DNA of 64,000 nucleotides. Origin: Candidatus Bathyarchaeota archaeon. Its GTDB lineage: Archaea; Thermoproteota; Bathyarchaeia; Bathyarchaeales; Bathycorpusculaceae. The stretch covers positions 744,001 through 808,000 of the forward strand of contig JAOZHS010000001.1 of NCBI GenBank assembly GCA_026014745.1, written 5' to 3'. The translations under genes were made by a program, and so were the position numbers. Each line of letters begins with the position of its first letter. Within the stretch, counting starts at the first letter, position 1. Under the pieces are notes generated by a model. That model made no database searches. It saw only the letters and a list, made by a program, of their open reading frames with translations, and was not told the DNA's origin. Positions 41,624-49,636 of this stretch are shown here, piece after piece.

Positions 41624-43336
41624 CTATTTAGGCGGCGCCTTTGAGCGAATCTGCGCCAACTGCTCATCGAGCTTCGCCTCATCAGTTTCCACCTTATGGA
41701 ACAGGGGCTGAGGCTTTTGGATTTTGTGACCAGCCTCCATCGGCGCCAATGCGTCGGCCCATCGGTACTCATGCACGGAGCCCGCGAGTTGGAGGGTTTG
41801 CCAAAGTTGCTGGGCGGTTTGGGGCATAAACGGTTCGGAAACCACTGCACATGCCTTCACAACCTGTGCCGCCACATAGAAGATGGTGCCTGCTTTTTCC
41901 TTGTCAGTTTTCATCAGGTTCCAAGGCTCCTTCGTGTTGAGATATTGGTTGCCGACACGACCTAAGGCAATGAGGGTGTTAGCTGCAGATTGAAGCCAGC
42001 CTTCCTCGATTTCTTTTGCTGCCTGCGCCACCTTCTCTTTAACGCATTGCAACACTGCTTCGTCGTCGGCATCAAGTTTAGTCGGCGCGGGGACTTCACC
42101 GTTGAATTTGCTTGTTATGAAGCTGAGAGTGCGGTGGATGAAGTTGCCGTAGGTGTCGTTGAGGTCAGCGTTGATTTTATCCGCAAACGCGCCCCAAGTA
42201 AAGTTGGTGTCTTTGCTTTCAGGTCGGGTGGCGATGAGGAAGAAACGCCAGTAATCGACGGGGAACATTTCCAGCGCTTCGTCAATCCAGATGCCGACGC
42301 GTTGGCTTTTTGAGGCTTTTTGGCCGCGGAACTGTAGGAACTCGGTTGCGGAAACGTTCCAGGGGAGGTTGTAGCCTTGTCCCGACGCTAAGAGGAGTGC
42401 TGGGAGGATGATGGTGTGGAAGGGGATGTTGTCTTTACCCACGAAATACAGCGTGCGCGCGTCTTTATTGAACCAGAAGTCGCGCCACTTTTCAGGTTGC
42501 CCCAAACGTTGGGACTGCTCTATGGTGGCGGAGACGTAGCCCAAAACTGCATCAACCCAGACATAGATGGTTTTGCCCTCAGCACCTTCAAACGGTGCAG
42601 GGATACCCCATTCGATGTCACGAGTCACTGCGCGAGGTTTGAGTCCCTCTTTTATCCAGTTGAGGCTGAAGTTTTTAACATTAGCTGGAAGCTGTTGATT
42701 GTCGCGAATATACTGGCACAGGGGCTCTTCGAGTTTGGAGAGGTCAATGTACCAGTGCCTTGTGGTTTTGATTACGGGTTTATTTTTGCAGATAACACAA
42801 TAAGGCTCCACCAGCAAGGTGGGTTCGAGGAGTTTGCCGCAGATGTCACATTGGTCGCCGCGTGCCTTTTCAGCGCCGCAGTAGGGGCATTTGCCTTCGA
42901 CGAATCGGTCGGGGAGGAAGCGTTGGTCATGTTCGCAGTAGAGCATCTGTGTGTCTTGGCTAAAGATATAGCCGTTTTTTTGGATTTCTAGAAGCGTTTT
43001 CTGCACGAAGGCTTTGTGAGTGGGGCTTTCGGTGCTTGTGTAGTTGTCAAAAGATGCGTCCCAGCGTTGAAAGAGTTCGGCAACTTTGGCGTGGTTGCGG
43101 TCGGTGAGCGCTTTGGGGGTTATGTGCTGACGGAGAGCTTCGACCTCGATGGGGGTGCCATGTGTGTCGGAGCCGCTTACCATCAACACGTCGTCGCCTT
43201 TGAGGCGGTAATATCGGGCGGTCACGTCTGCGGATAGGACGGAGCCGACGAGGTTGCCCAAGTGTGGGGTTACGTTGATGTATGGCCAAGCGCTGGTTAC
43301 GAGGACATTTTGTGGCAAGAGACGATTCTCCAACAC
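41624..43336 (-). CDS. metG: Methionyl-tRNA synthetase
   Basis: A 570-residue class Ia synthetase. SAWPYINVTPHLGNLVGS contains the HIGH-like motif; KASKSQR is the KMSKS motif. Zinc knuckles are formed by CPYCGAEKARGDQCDICG and CVICKN in the connective-peptide insertion. The C-terminal anticodon domain ends at about residue 555 with no tRNA-binding extension. The start GTG at 43336 sits about 25 bp below a TTTTAAATAG box, so it is probably leaderless; an alternative TTG at 43318 follows GGAG. The PHP gene begins 10 bp after the stop. Confidence 0.96.
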   Translation of the reverse strand: MLENRLLPQNVLVTSAWPYINVTPHLGNLVGSVLSADVTARYYRLKGDDVLMVSGSDTHGTPIEVEALRQHITPKALTDRNHAKVAELFQRWDASFDNYTSTESPTHKAFVQKTLLEIQKNGYIFSQDTQMLYCEHDQRFLPDRFVEGKCPYCGAEKARGDQCDICGKLLEPTLLVEPYCVICKNKPVIKTTRHWYIDLSKLEEPLCQYIRDNQQLPANVKNFSLNWIKEGLKPRAVTRDIEWGIPAPFEGAEGKTIYVWVDAVLGYVSATIEQSQRLGQPEKWRDFWFNKDARTLYFVGKDNIPFHTIILPALLLASGQGYNLPWNVSATEFLQFRGQKASKSQRVGIWIDEALEMFPVDYWRFFLIATRPESKDTNFTWGAFADKINADLNDTYGNFIHRTLSFITSKFNGEVPAPTKLDADDEAVLQCVKEKVAQAAKEIEEGWLQSAANTLIALGRVGNQYLNTKEPWNLMKTDKEKAGTIFYVAAQVVKACAVVSEPFMPQTAQQLWQTLQLAGSVHEYRWADALAPMEAGHKIQKPQPLFHKVETDEAKLDEQLAQIRSKAPPK

Positions 43337-43549
43337 AATCGTTCTGTGTCGAACTATTTAAAATTGCTATACTCAGAAAAGAAACCATCTGCCCGCTGGG
43401 ACGGATAGTCTGAGACCCTTTCCTTAATTAAATTATATACAACAAAAAGGTTGCCAAGATGCCTTCTGCTTAGACGTGGGTTGGGTTATCGCAAACTCTT
43501 TTTAGCTGCAACCCTAATTTTGTCTCCATAAACGTAGGGGTCACCCAAC

Positions 43550-45208
43550 ATCACCCAAACCTCCTCTGTCTCCGCGCAATCTAAAACCAGACTTGTAGAC
43601 TGGAGACGCAACGCAGTTGACTTCGCCAAAAAGCATCAGTACCGCTTGATGTTGCTGGTGTTTTTGGTGCTTTTTGTCTGCGCGGCGCTCTATCAGTTGG
43701 GTTACATGTCGGTGCAGTGGGATGAAATGCCCCACCTTTATGGCGCTACATTGTTGTCGCGGTGGCAATGGTGGGACTACATGACCACCTACGGCTACTA
43801 CCCACCCGTCTTTGACCTCGCCACCACCCTATCCTTCAGCGTTTTAGGCGTCAACCAAGATGCAGGCCGCATTGTCGCAGTCACCTTCTCGCTACTCGCC
43901 ATAGTTTTGGTCTATGAATTCGCCAAAACCACCTACAACCAAAAAACCGCGCTTGCCGCTAGCATCCTCTTGGGCACCATGCCGGGGTTCTTTTGGCTAA
44001 GCCGCGTCACCATGCTTGAGACCACGCTTATCTTCTTCTTCACGCTTGTGATGTTTACGTTTTATCGGTGGATAAACAAAGACACCAACAAAGCCCTACT
44101 CTTAAGCGGATTAGCGTTAGGCATCGGGGTGCTGGCAAAGTACCAAATCATCGTCGCCGCGCTTGCCATGCTGCTAAGCATCCTGTTTTTGTGCCGCAAA
44201 CGCCTCAAACTCACCCTAACCAAATTCTTCGTCATTCTAATCATTGTGGCTTGTGTGGTTGCGCCGTGGTTTTTGATGATTTATCACTATAATGGCTTCA
44301 CAAAATTTGAAACCATCCAATATGTCATGAGTGAAGGCGGACAAGACCGACCCGCATATAGCAACCGCTTCCAGCCACTTCCCGTTTATTACCTTGTCGA
44401 GATGACTTGGCCCTTCAACGACATCCCCGTGCACCCCATCGCTTTGCCCATCTTGATTTTAGGGTTAGCTGGGCTAGGCCTATTCGCGTACCGCAGAAGC
44501 AAGCAGGACATCTTTTTCCTCACATGGTTCGCCGTGGTTTACGTCTTCTTCACGTTTATCTCCAACAGGCAATGGCGCTACGTTACGCCCCTGTTCCCCA
44601 TACTCGCCGTCTCCGCCGCCGTTTTCATCCTGTTCCTCTACGGTAAAATCAGCCGATGGAAGCCCCGTCAACTCGGATTAAAAGGCGTCCGAATAAAGAA
44701 ACTCGCCGCCATACTCTTCATCGGCATCATCGCATCCACCGTAGTTTACAGCAGCTATGAAGCCTACCAGATGACTGTGCGCGATGAAAATCATATCCCC
44801 ATCCAAGAAGCTACCCGATATCTTGCAAGCCATCTTGAGGCAAACCAGTCTGCAGTGCTCGTATGTGCCTTTAACCTGCTCGACCAAGACATGTTCCGTT
44901 TCTATTTGCCAGCCAACATGTCCAGTGATCAAATCTGGCAATACCCAGCATTAGCCGTAGACGCCTTCAAACCTGACTTTAACATCGATGAATTCGTTCA
45001 TCTCTGTAAGGAGCGGAACGTGAAATACATAATCCTCTTTGATTTCGGCATCTACAACCAATTCTTCAACACCACACTAGATTATACTCAAGTTAAACAG
45101 ATGATTTTCGACAGTGGTAGATTTGATGACCCTAACGAAAGACCTTTCTGGGGAGACTTCTATGGTAGCAGCGGCACCCGACTCTTCCTCGTCCGCTTCT
45201 TAGGCTAA
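43550..45208 (+). CDS. Family 39 (PMT/ArnT-like) glycosyltransferase, membrane
   Basis: A polytopic glycosyltransferase: YMSVQWDEMPHLYGATLLSR holds the acidic Asp-Glu motif at the first outer loop, and about ten to eleven hydrophobic helices follow (for example LIFFFTLVMFTFYRW and FFVILIIVACVVAPWFLMIY). It transfers a sugar from a polyprenyl carrier at the outer face. The N-terminal coding-like stretch (TRLVDWRRNAVDFAKKHQYR) has no ATG, GTG or TTG before TTG at 43646. An in-frame ATC at 43550 with AGGGG upstream would give MTQTSSVSAQSK; the safe minimal start is the TTG at 43646. See findings. Confidence 0.88.
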   Translation: MTQTSSVSAQSKTRLVDWRRNAVDFAKKHQYRLMLLVFLVLFVCAALYQLGYMSVQWDEMPHLYGATLLSRWQWWDYMTTYGYYPPVFDLATTLSFSVLGVNQDAGRIVAVTFSLLAIVLVYEFAKTTYNQKTALAASILLGTMPGFFWLSRVTMLETTLIFFFTLVMFTFYRWINKDTNKALLLSGLALGIGVLAKYQIIVAALAMLLSILFLCRKRLKLTLTKFFVILIIVACVVAPWFLMIYHYNGFTKFETIQYVMSEGGQDRPAYSNRFQPLPVYYLVEMTWPFNDIPVHPIALPILILGLAGLGLFAYRRSKQDIFFLTWFAVVYVFFTFISNRQWRYVTPLFPILAVSAAVFILFLYGKISRWKPRQLGLKGVRIKKLAAILFIGIIASTVVYSSYEAYQMTVRDENHIPIQEATRYLASHLEANQSAVLVCAFNLLDQDMFRFYLPANMSSDQIWQYPALAVDAFKPDFNIDEFVHLCKERNVKYIILFDFGIYNQFFNTTLDYTQVKQMIFDSGRFDDPNERPFWGDFYGSSGTRLFLVRFLG

Positions 45209-45209
45209 G

Positions 45210-45656
45210 CTATGGGGTTTCGAGAAGCTCAAAACCGTTTTCTTTATTGCGCATACGCCTAGCTGAGCTACCTGTTAATTCTAAGAGCACTACTTCGCCG
45301 ACTTGCCACACATCCACACCCAACCGAACACAGCCCGTGATGGTGTTTTCGTTTCTGCCAAAACTCGCATGCATATGCAGCTTGGGAGTGCCTGTTTCAT
45401 CAGTAAATATGGTGCCGACGCCGCAGCCTTCATGCACGCCCCGCAGCAGGGTGGTCATGATTTCGGGGGGTATGACGTCGCCGTCTTTGGGTCCCACAAC
45501 CAGCTTGCTCTGGTTTTGTCCGCCGCCTAAAAAGAAGCAAAGTGCGCTTTGGATTTGTTGTTCTGCGGCGAATTTTTCGATAACTTCGTGGAGGCATTCG
45601 TTGTGGTGGAGTCGGAGGATGAAGATTCTTCCGAGAGCTGCTTGAGTGTAATTCAA
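45210..45656 (-). CDS. PPC/DUF296 domain protein
   Basis: About 148 residues of the PPC (DUF296) fold. GRIFILRLHHNECLHEVIEK and HMHASFGRNENTITGCV are diagnostic. LCFFLGGGQNQSKLV lies between them. In bacteria and archaea these trimeric proteins occur alone and are of unknown function; the plant versions carry AT-hooks. I choose the TTG at 45656, behind AAAGAGG, over a longer frame to 45749. It converges with the glycosyltransferase gene with one base between the stops. Confidence 0.85.
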   Translation of the reverse strand: MNYTQAALGRIFILRLHHNECLHEVIEKFAAEQQIQSALCFFLGGGQNQSKLVVGPKDGDVIPPEIMTTLLRGVHEGCGVGTIFTDETGTPKLHMHASFGRNENTITGCVRLGVDVWQVGEVVLLELTGSSARRMRNKENGFELLETP

Positions 45657-45822
45657 CAGGTTGACCTCTTTGGGTTTATGCGGTGTGTATTCGGGTATAA
45701 AAAACTTCAAGTGGCGCTGGCTGTTTTGGAACGCGCCTTGAGGGTGCATCCTCCATTATTTATGGCGGAAAGATTTCTACTGGTTTTCAACATGTTAATG
45801 CGCTTGTTTTGCGCCAATAGTT

Positions 45823-45940
45823 ACCTACCCCTCTTAGGTTTCTGCATAGAACCTCTAATAGGATCCAAATATGCCCGCCCTGCAAAGCCCCTTCCCTATA
45901 TCGTTTCTGCATGGTTTGGATATTAGTGTCCAAATAGGTT
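45823..45940 (-). repeat. Dispersed palindromic repeat, copy D (two units)
   Basis: Unit 1 (45823-45880) reads CTACCCCTCTTAGG, TTTCTGCATAGAACC, CTAATAGGATCCAAAT. Unit 2 (about 45897-45940) reads TTTCTGCATGGTTTGGATATTAG. The 9-bp TTTCTGCAT is a direct repeat, and CTAATAGGATCCAAA versus TTTGGATATTAG is inverted. It lies upstream of the PPC gene, next to a paired-RNA candidate. Confidence 0.7.
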
Positions 45941-45954
45941 CTTTGGTTCAAATG

Positions 45955-46083
45955 TTGTTTGGGGCTGTGTTGCCTGGGCTATTTGTGGAGGCGCTCGGGT
46001 GTGGTCTCCGGGAGCTAGGTTACTGGTCCGGGGATGTGAATGGTGGTCTCCATTTGTGGCTCAGGTTGCAACGTCCCAAACAA
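45955..46083. ncRNA. Candidate structured RNA with long closing helix
   Basis: TTGTTTGGG (45955-45963) pairs perfectly with CCCAAACAA (46075-46083). A second helix, CCTGGGCTA with TGGCTCAGG, lies inside it (with two wobble pairs). In between are GC-rich hairpins such as AATGG/CCATT, and GTGGTCTCC and ATTTGTGG each occur twice. GC content is higher than around it. Strand is not certain; a TTAAATAG box near 46136 would serve the minus strand. Confidence 0.45.
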
Positions 46084-46397
46084 CCCAATCGACATTACTG
46101 ACTAGTAATATCGTTTGTAGAAGACACTAATTTACTATTTAAGCGCTTTGGCGAACTTTTGCTCAATGCCTCAACTGTAACGAACTATTCAAACCAGCCC
46201 TCACCCAAAACCGGCTTCCTCCAAAAAACAAAAACGCCTGTCAGAAAAAATAAGACACGATACTTCTTTTGCACTTTTGCTATCATTTTTGTTCGCAAAC
46301 CCTTTTTTGCGCTGACGCCCTTACCAAGCGGGCTAATCAGGTTTGTGTTAACAATTTTTAAATATGTAAATTGCGGATGGAAGGCTAATTGATAGCA

Positions 46398-46499
46398 GCC
46401 TAAGAAGGGGCAAGACCGGGGGGTCAAGGATGAAAGGCTCAAGTGACTCAAGGGAGCCAGTTATGCCGAATTTATCCCATATTGCCCTTTTTCTTAGGC
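46398..46499 (+). ncRNA. Candidate non-coding RNA with 16-bp terminal stem
   Basis: GCCTAAGAAGGGGCAA (46398-46413) pairs with TTGCCCTTTTTCTTAGGC (46482-46499), leaving a two-base bulge. Inside are two hairpins: GACC-GGTC at 46414-46425 and GGCTC-GAGCC at 46436-46458. A TTTTTAAATATG box at about 46352-46363 lies about 40 bp upstream, and a T-run is in the 3' arm. I see no open reading frame of note. Confidence 0.55.
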
Positions 46500-46506
46500 A
46501 ACTATC

Positions 46507-46551
46507 TTAACGGTTCTCTCTGTTTGTTACGCTATAAATACTTACCGTTAA
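46507..46551. repeat. 8-bp inverted repeat around a TATA box
   Basis: TTAACGGT (46507-46514) and ACCGTTAA (46544-46551) are exact inverted copies that bracket GCTATAAATAC. This may be a regulated promoter in the gap before the gene at 46743. Confidence 0.4.
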
Positions 46552-46742
46552 TTTCACGTAAAACGGCTAGCGATTGTTTATTTTTTTAATTTTTTTCTTG
46601 TTGGTTTGGCTTTTTTTATCAACAAAACCCACTTTTTAATAGCCTCACAAAAATCCAAGTGTGATTGAGGATAGAAATTTATTTACCTCTCAGCGAAATT
46701 AGCCCCTCAAAGGCACTTTAGAAAAAGGGGCGAACGGAAGCA

Positions 46743-47378
46743 ATGTCAGAGAAATCAATCCAAGAACGTGGAAAAGAAGCACTCTACTGGATTCAGAAGC
46801 AACAGAACGCAAACGGCTTAGGCATGATTGAAGCCAGCAAAGTCCCCGACCAAGGCGCATTGCGTTTTCTTCTTAGGAAAGGCGACATTTTTGAGCCGCA
46901 AGCAGGGTTTGTGAAATCTTCTGCTAAGCCCGAACCCGAAGAAGGCTCACAAACCGAGTTTCCAGACCATAAACCATGGGTCTGGCGAACCCCAAAACCC
47001 AAACGCAAAGGCGATGTGCCGGAGCCCTACGAGTTTTTGGCCTACCCCGACTGGGACGCGCTTCCCAGCGCCGTCGCAGAGGCACTCCGTGGTATGGGTT
47101 TCTCTGGTGACCCCTACCTCTATGAAGGCTACAGTTACCGTAAAATGATGGGCGGCGCATTGCGGCGCAAAATGATAGGCTCGCTCTCCAAGGAAGAATT
47201 GTTAGCGGAGGTTCAGTTAACATGCCAAACCCAAGAAGAGTTCGAGGAGTTTAAGCGGGTACTTGAGGAGAAAGTGGAGGAGTATCGCGGTAAGTACAAG
47301 GAGTTTCCCGAAGTGCAAATCGGCGATGTGCTGTTTTACCCGAAGGATGGGAGCTTTAGCCGCAAAAAAGACGCCTGA
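46743..47378 (+). CDS. Hypothetical protein, 211 aa
   Basis: A 211-residue soluble protein with no recognised domain. Residues 1-52 look helical (IQERGKEALYWIQKQQNANG). Residues 53-100 are Pro/Lys/Glu-rich with KPWVWRTPKPKRKGDVPEP. The middle segment, YEFLAYPDWDALPSAVAEAL, is followed by a long charged helix (QEEFEEFKRVLEEKVEEYRG). It could bind nucleic acid, but this is a guess. ATG at 46743 follows GAACGGAAG. A TATA-like AATTTATTTACC lies about 60 bp upstream. Confidence 0.65.
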   Translation: MSEKSIQERGKEALYWIQKQQNANGLGMIEASKVPDQGALRFLLRKGDIFEPQAGFVKSSAKPEPEEGSQTEFPDHKPWVWRTPKPKRKGDVPEPYEFLAYPDWDALPSAVAEALRGMGFSGDPYLYEGYSYRKMMGGALRRKMIGSLSKEELLAEVQLTCQTQEEFEEFKRVLEEKVEEYRGKYKEFPEVQIGDVLFYPKDGSFSRKKDA

Positions 47379-47429
47379 TTCTGTACACGCAAGTTATGCG
47401 GTGCGTCATATATCGCTTGTTGCCACAGG

Positions 47430-47607
47430 TTGAAGCCAACATTTCCTTTTATCCCATGATGGAAACTAGGGACATGTATCGTGTGGAATGGAGTGTTGGT
47501 GCCTGAGATGTTGGGCGGGTCTGGCTGCTAACCCGATGCGGGCGTTTCAACTGCTTTTTCGTCCCGTCGAGGTTGGCGCGCGGCTAGGTCCGCTTAACCC
47601 CCTTTTT
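47430..47607 (+). ncRNA. Candidate non-coding RNA, GC-rich with terminator hairpin
   Basis: A GC-rich stretch with no convincing frame follows a TATA-like CATATATCG near 47407. It ends in a hairpin, GGTT..GCGG (about 47571-47584) with CCGC..AACC (47591-47600), and a run of six T. Internal pairs include GGGT/ACCC at 47517-47534. The strand and ends are estimates. Confidence 0.3.
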
Positions 47608-47740
47608 TGAGTTCTCCCCCTAAACTCATGTTTTCGTGAAATTTTTTTTGTGCAGATTCAGGGTTATTAGGCTGTTGTTGTAGCTGTACAATCACACTGT
47701 TATTTATTTCACAAGCTGTACATATGATAGTCAGCCCAAG

Positions 47741-47819
47741 AGGTTAACTTAAAACGCAGACGAAGTGATTCTCCCCCCTCTCTCTTCCTGAAGTTTTTCG
47801 TTTGCGCTTAAGTTAACCT
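47741..47819. repeat. Long inverted repeat
   Basis: AGGTTAACTTAA (47741-47752) and TTAAGTTAACCT (47808-47819) are perfect inverted copies; pairing continues through CGCAGACGAA and TTCGTTTGCG with few mismatches. The loop is C/T-rich. An 8-bp direct repeat GCTGTACA lies just upstream near 47684 and 47714. It could be a hairpin RNA or a relic of a small mobile element. Confidence 0.5.
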
Positions 47820-48012
47820 TACTTCTAATCCAAGAGTCCTTCTGTTTATGGGCTGCATCAAATAAAAATCCTCTCACGCGTCAGCGCTGCCCATTTAAGC
47901 GGTTTTTTGGTGTTTAGCGGCTGCTCTAGGATAGCGGCTTGTTGTAGACTTGGCACAACCACAAGCACATATATGCTAACCCGCTGAAATTAACTAAAAG
48001 GATACAAACATA

Positions 48013-48127
48013 ACGGGCAACAAACTGGGTCCAAGGAAGATTTAAGCACGAAAACTTCCTAAGACAACACCTGTCTACATAGACGCTACTTCTGCCCCAC
48101 CAACCATAGTGTCCCCAAGTTTTGCCC
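48013..48127 (+). promoter_or_regulatory. Structured 5' leader of the response-regulator gene
   Basis: CGGGCAA (48013-48019) pairs with TTGCCCG (48121-48127), enclosing about 100 bp. CAAACTGGG and CCCCAAGTT continue the stem. AGGAAG..CTTCCT (48033-48059) and GTCTACATAGAC (48072-48083) form inner hairpins. A TATA-like CATATATGC near 47969 gives a leader of about 160 nt, ending in AAAGGAGG before the TTG start. It may be a riboswitch-like or protein-sensing leader. Confidence 0.4.
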
Positions 48128-48155
48128 GCAACAAATAAACAAAGGAGGTTTTGAC

Positions 48156-48533
48156 TTGATTGCACCCCCCAAGTATAGCGTGCTCATCGTGGACGACGAT
48201 TATGCCATTCTGCAAGTGTTTAAGCGGATTTTTGAACGCAAAGGCTACCAAGTCACCCTCGCTCAAGAAGGCAAAGACGCCAAACAAAAACTGTCCACCG
48301 CCCACTTCGACGTAGCCCTCATTGATTTGTGTCTTCCCGACATGGAGGGCACCGAGCTGTTCCCATACATAGAAAAATCCTCAACCGACACCCTAAAAAT
48401 CGTTCTCACAGGCAAAACATACCTGCAAGATACCGTGCACGGCGCAGATGCTTTCATAGCTAAACCAATTGACCCCGCGCGGCTACTGAGCATAATTGAC
48501 ACCAAAATTAAGCACCGCAACCTCGAACCATAG
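48156..48533 (+). CDS. Stand-alone response regulator receiver domain
   Basis: A 125-residue receiver domain. Asp13 and Asp14 (LIVDDDYAI), the phosphorylated Asp57 (LIDLCLPDM), Thr85 (VLTGKT) and Lys103 (IAKPID) are all present. There is no output domain, so it works through a partner, as in the CheY style. No histidine kinase is in the window. The start is TTG at 48156, with an excellent AAAGGAGG 8 bp upstream. The long structured leader suggests post-transcriptional control. Confidence 0.92.
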   Translation: MIAPPKYSVLIVDDDYAILQVFKRIFERKGYQVTLAQEGKDAKQKLSTAHFDVALIDLCLPDMEGTELFPYIEKSSTDTLKIVLTGKTYLQDTVHGADAFIAKPIDPARLLSIIDTKIKHRNLEP

Positions 48534-48583
48534 CGGCAACTCTTATAATCCATGCCTACGCTTCCTCTCTGAGGTTAGAGGTT

Positions 48584-48724
48584 ATGCCAACGTTTCAATG
48601 CAGCGTTTGTGGACGCAAAATCCGTTCAGAATTCGAAGTTTCCTGCACCGGCGACGCCAAACGCAACGTGGAAAAAGCGCCTTGGTGCTGCGGCAAACCC
48701 ATGTTTGAATCCATCGATGACTAA
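48584..48724 (+). CDS. Small zinc-ribbon-like protein, 46 aa
   Basis: A 46-residue protein with Cys6/Cys9 (QCSVCGRK) and a second pair Cys35-Cys36 in WCCGKP, a compact metal-binding arrangement, plus Cys21. ATG at 48584 follows GAGG. Codon use fits the genome. It overlaps the convergent phosphate-transporter stop by about 4 bp. Likely a small zinc protein; function unknown. Confidence 0.65.
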   Translation: MPTFQCSVCGRKIRSEFEVSCTGDAKRNVEKAPWCCGKPMFESIDD

Positions 48725-49629
48725 CCAATCAGCAAACCGATGACCAGACTTACCAGAACCGCGACAACCCAGCCTGCAACTACTTTTAGAAACGGCTTTG
48801 CAGACACCAACTTGGTCTTATAGGATACGCCTGTGCCAAACATCGCCGCTGAAGTTGCCTGCGTAACTGAAAGCGGGATGCTAAACAGCGTTGCAGCCTC
48901 AACCAGCACCGTAGACGTCATCAGCGTGGTTGTGGCGTTGGCGTAGCGCATCGCAAAGGTTTCCTGCGAAATGCGGCGAATCGGACCAGCCGAGAGAAAG
49001 AAGCAACCCACAAAAACCGCCGCAACCGCAACTATAATTGTCCAAACATCAAATCCACCAACCGCAACAATCAATCCCAATGTGTTTGCGCCCATCACAT
49101 ATGCCGTGGAAAAGGACAGTACAATCAGCAGCACCTTGTAGGCTTGGAGTCTGCGCCAAAAATTAGTAGGATACCCTCGATTGAGTAAACGCATAAGCCC
49201 AAACGCCACTCCAATCGCGATTAGGGGCGCAAAGATCCATGTCAAGACGACCTCAAAAATGAAGGGCGCATTGACCAGCATGTTTTGGGCAATCGATATA
49301 CCCGCCAACAGCCCAACCAAAGACATATTCAAAGACATAGGCACCCTAAAACGGTACGCAATAACAAAGACCAGTATGGCTACTAGTAACGCTTCTGCCT
49401 GCAACGTCGGCGAGGGCGTCGGAAGCAAGATATTCACCGAGATAATCATGGCTGCACCCTGAACTAGCAAGCCCACCGAGAACCCTACCGCGCCTATTAG
49501 CGCCCCGAAGCGTCGGCTGATGATTCTTGAGCCCACGGCTGGTCCCACGCAGGCGGAAAGGTTGTTGCCTGCCACCAGCATCACGGCTACAAACACCAAA
49601 ATTAACAGGACAATTGAAAGCCACAACAT
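48721..49629 (-). CDS. pit: Inorganic phosphate transporter, PiT family
   Basis: About 302 residues with ten or so hydrophobic segments. The two PiT repeats are visible: VAGNNLSACVGPAVGSRIIS near the start, and FSTAYVMGANTLGLIVAV in the second half. These correspond to the GxND-containing repeats (here N-N-L and A-N-T). It imports phosphate with H+ or Na+. I start at the ATG at 49629, directly after the DUF47 stop; a longer frame to 49695 runs into that gene. DUF47 and PiT genes are often paired. Confidence 0.9.
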   Translation of the reverse strand: MLWLSIVLLILVFVAVMLVAGNNLSACVGPAVGSRIISRRFGALIGAVGFSVGLLVQGAAMIISVNILLPTPSPTLQAEALLVAILVFVIAYRFRVPMSLNMSLVGLLAGISIAQNMLVNAPFIFEVVLTWIFAPLIAIGVAFGLMRLLNRGYPTNFWRRLQAYKVLLIVLSFSTAYVMGANTLGLIVAVGGFDVWTIIVAVAAVFVGCFFLSAGPIRRISQETFAMRYANATTTLMTSTVLVEAATLFSIPLSVTQATSAAMFGTGVSYKTKLVSAKPFLKVVAGWVVAVLVSLVIGLLIG

Positions 49630-49636
49630 CGGGGGA

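Noticed and set aside
46159-46451. Overlapping 77- and 88-codon frames in the gap before 46743
   Set aside because: They lie across the paired RNA candidate and AT-rich DNA, have odd composition and no ribosome site.
47430-47607. SRP RNA, RNase P RNA or tRNA
   Set aside because: I looked for the SRP GGAAG/GCAG loop, RNase P conserved blocks and tRNA TPsiC motifs, and found none in this or the other intergenic candidates.
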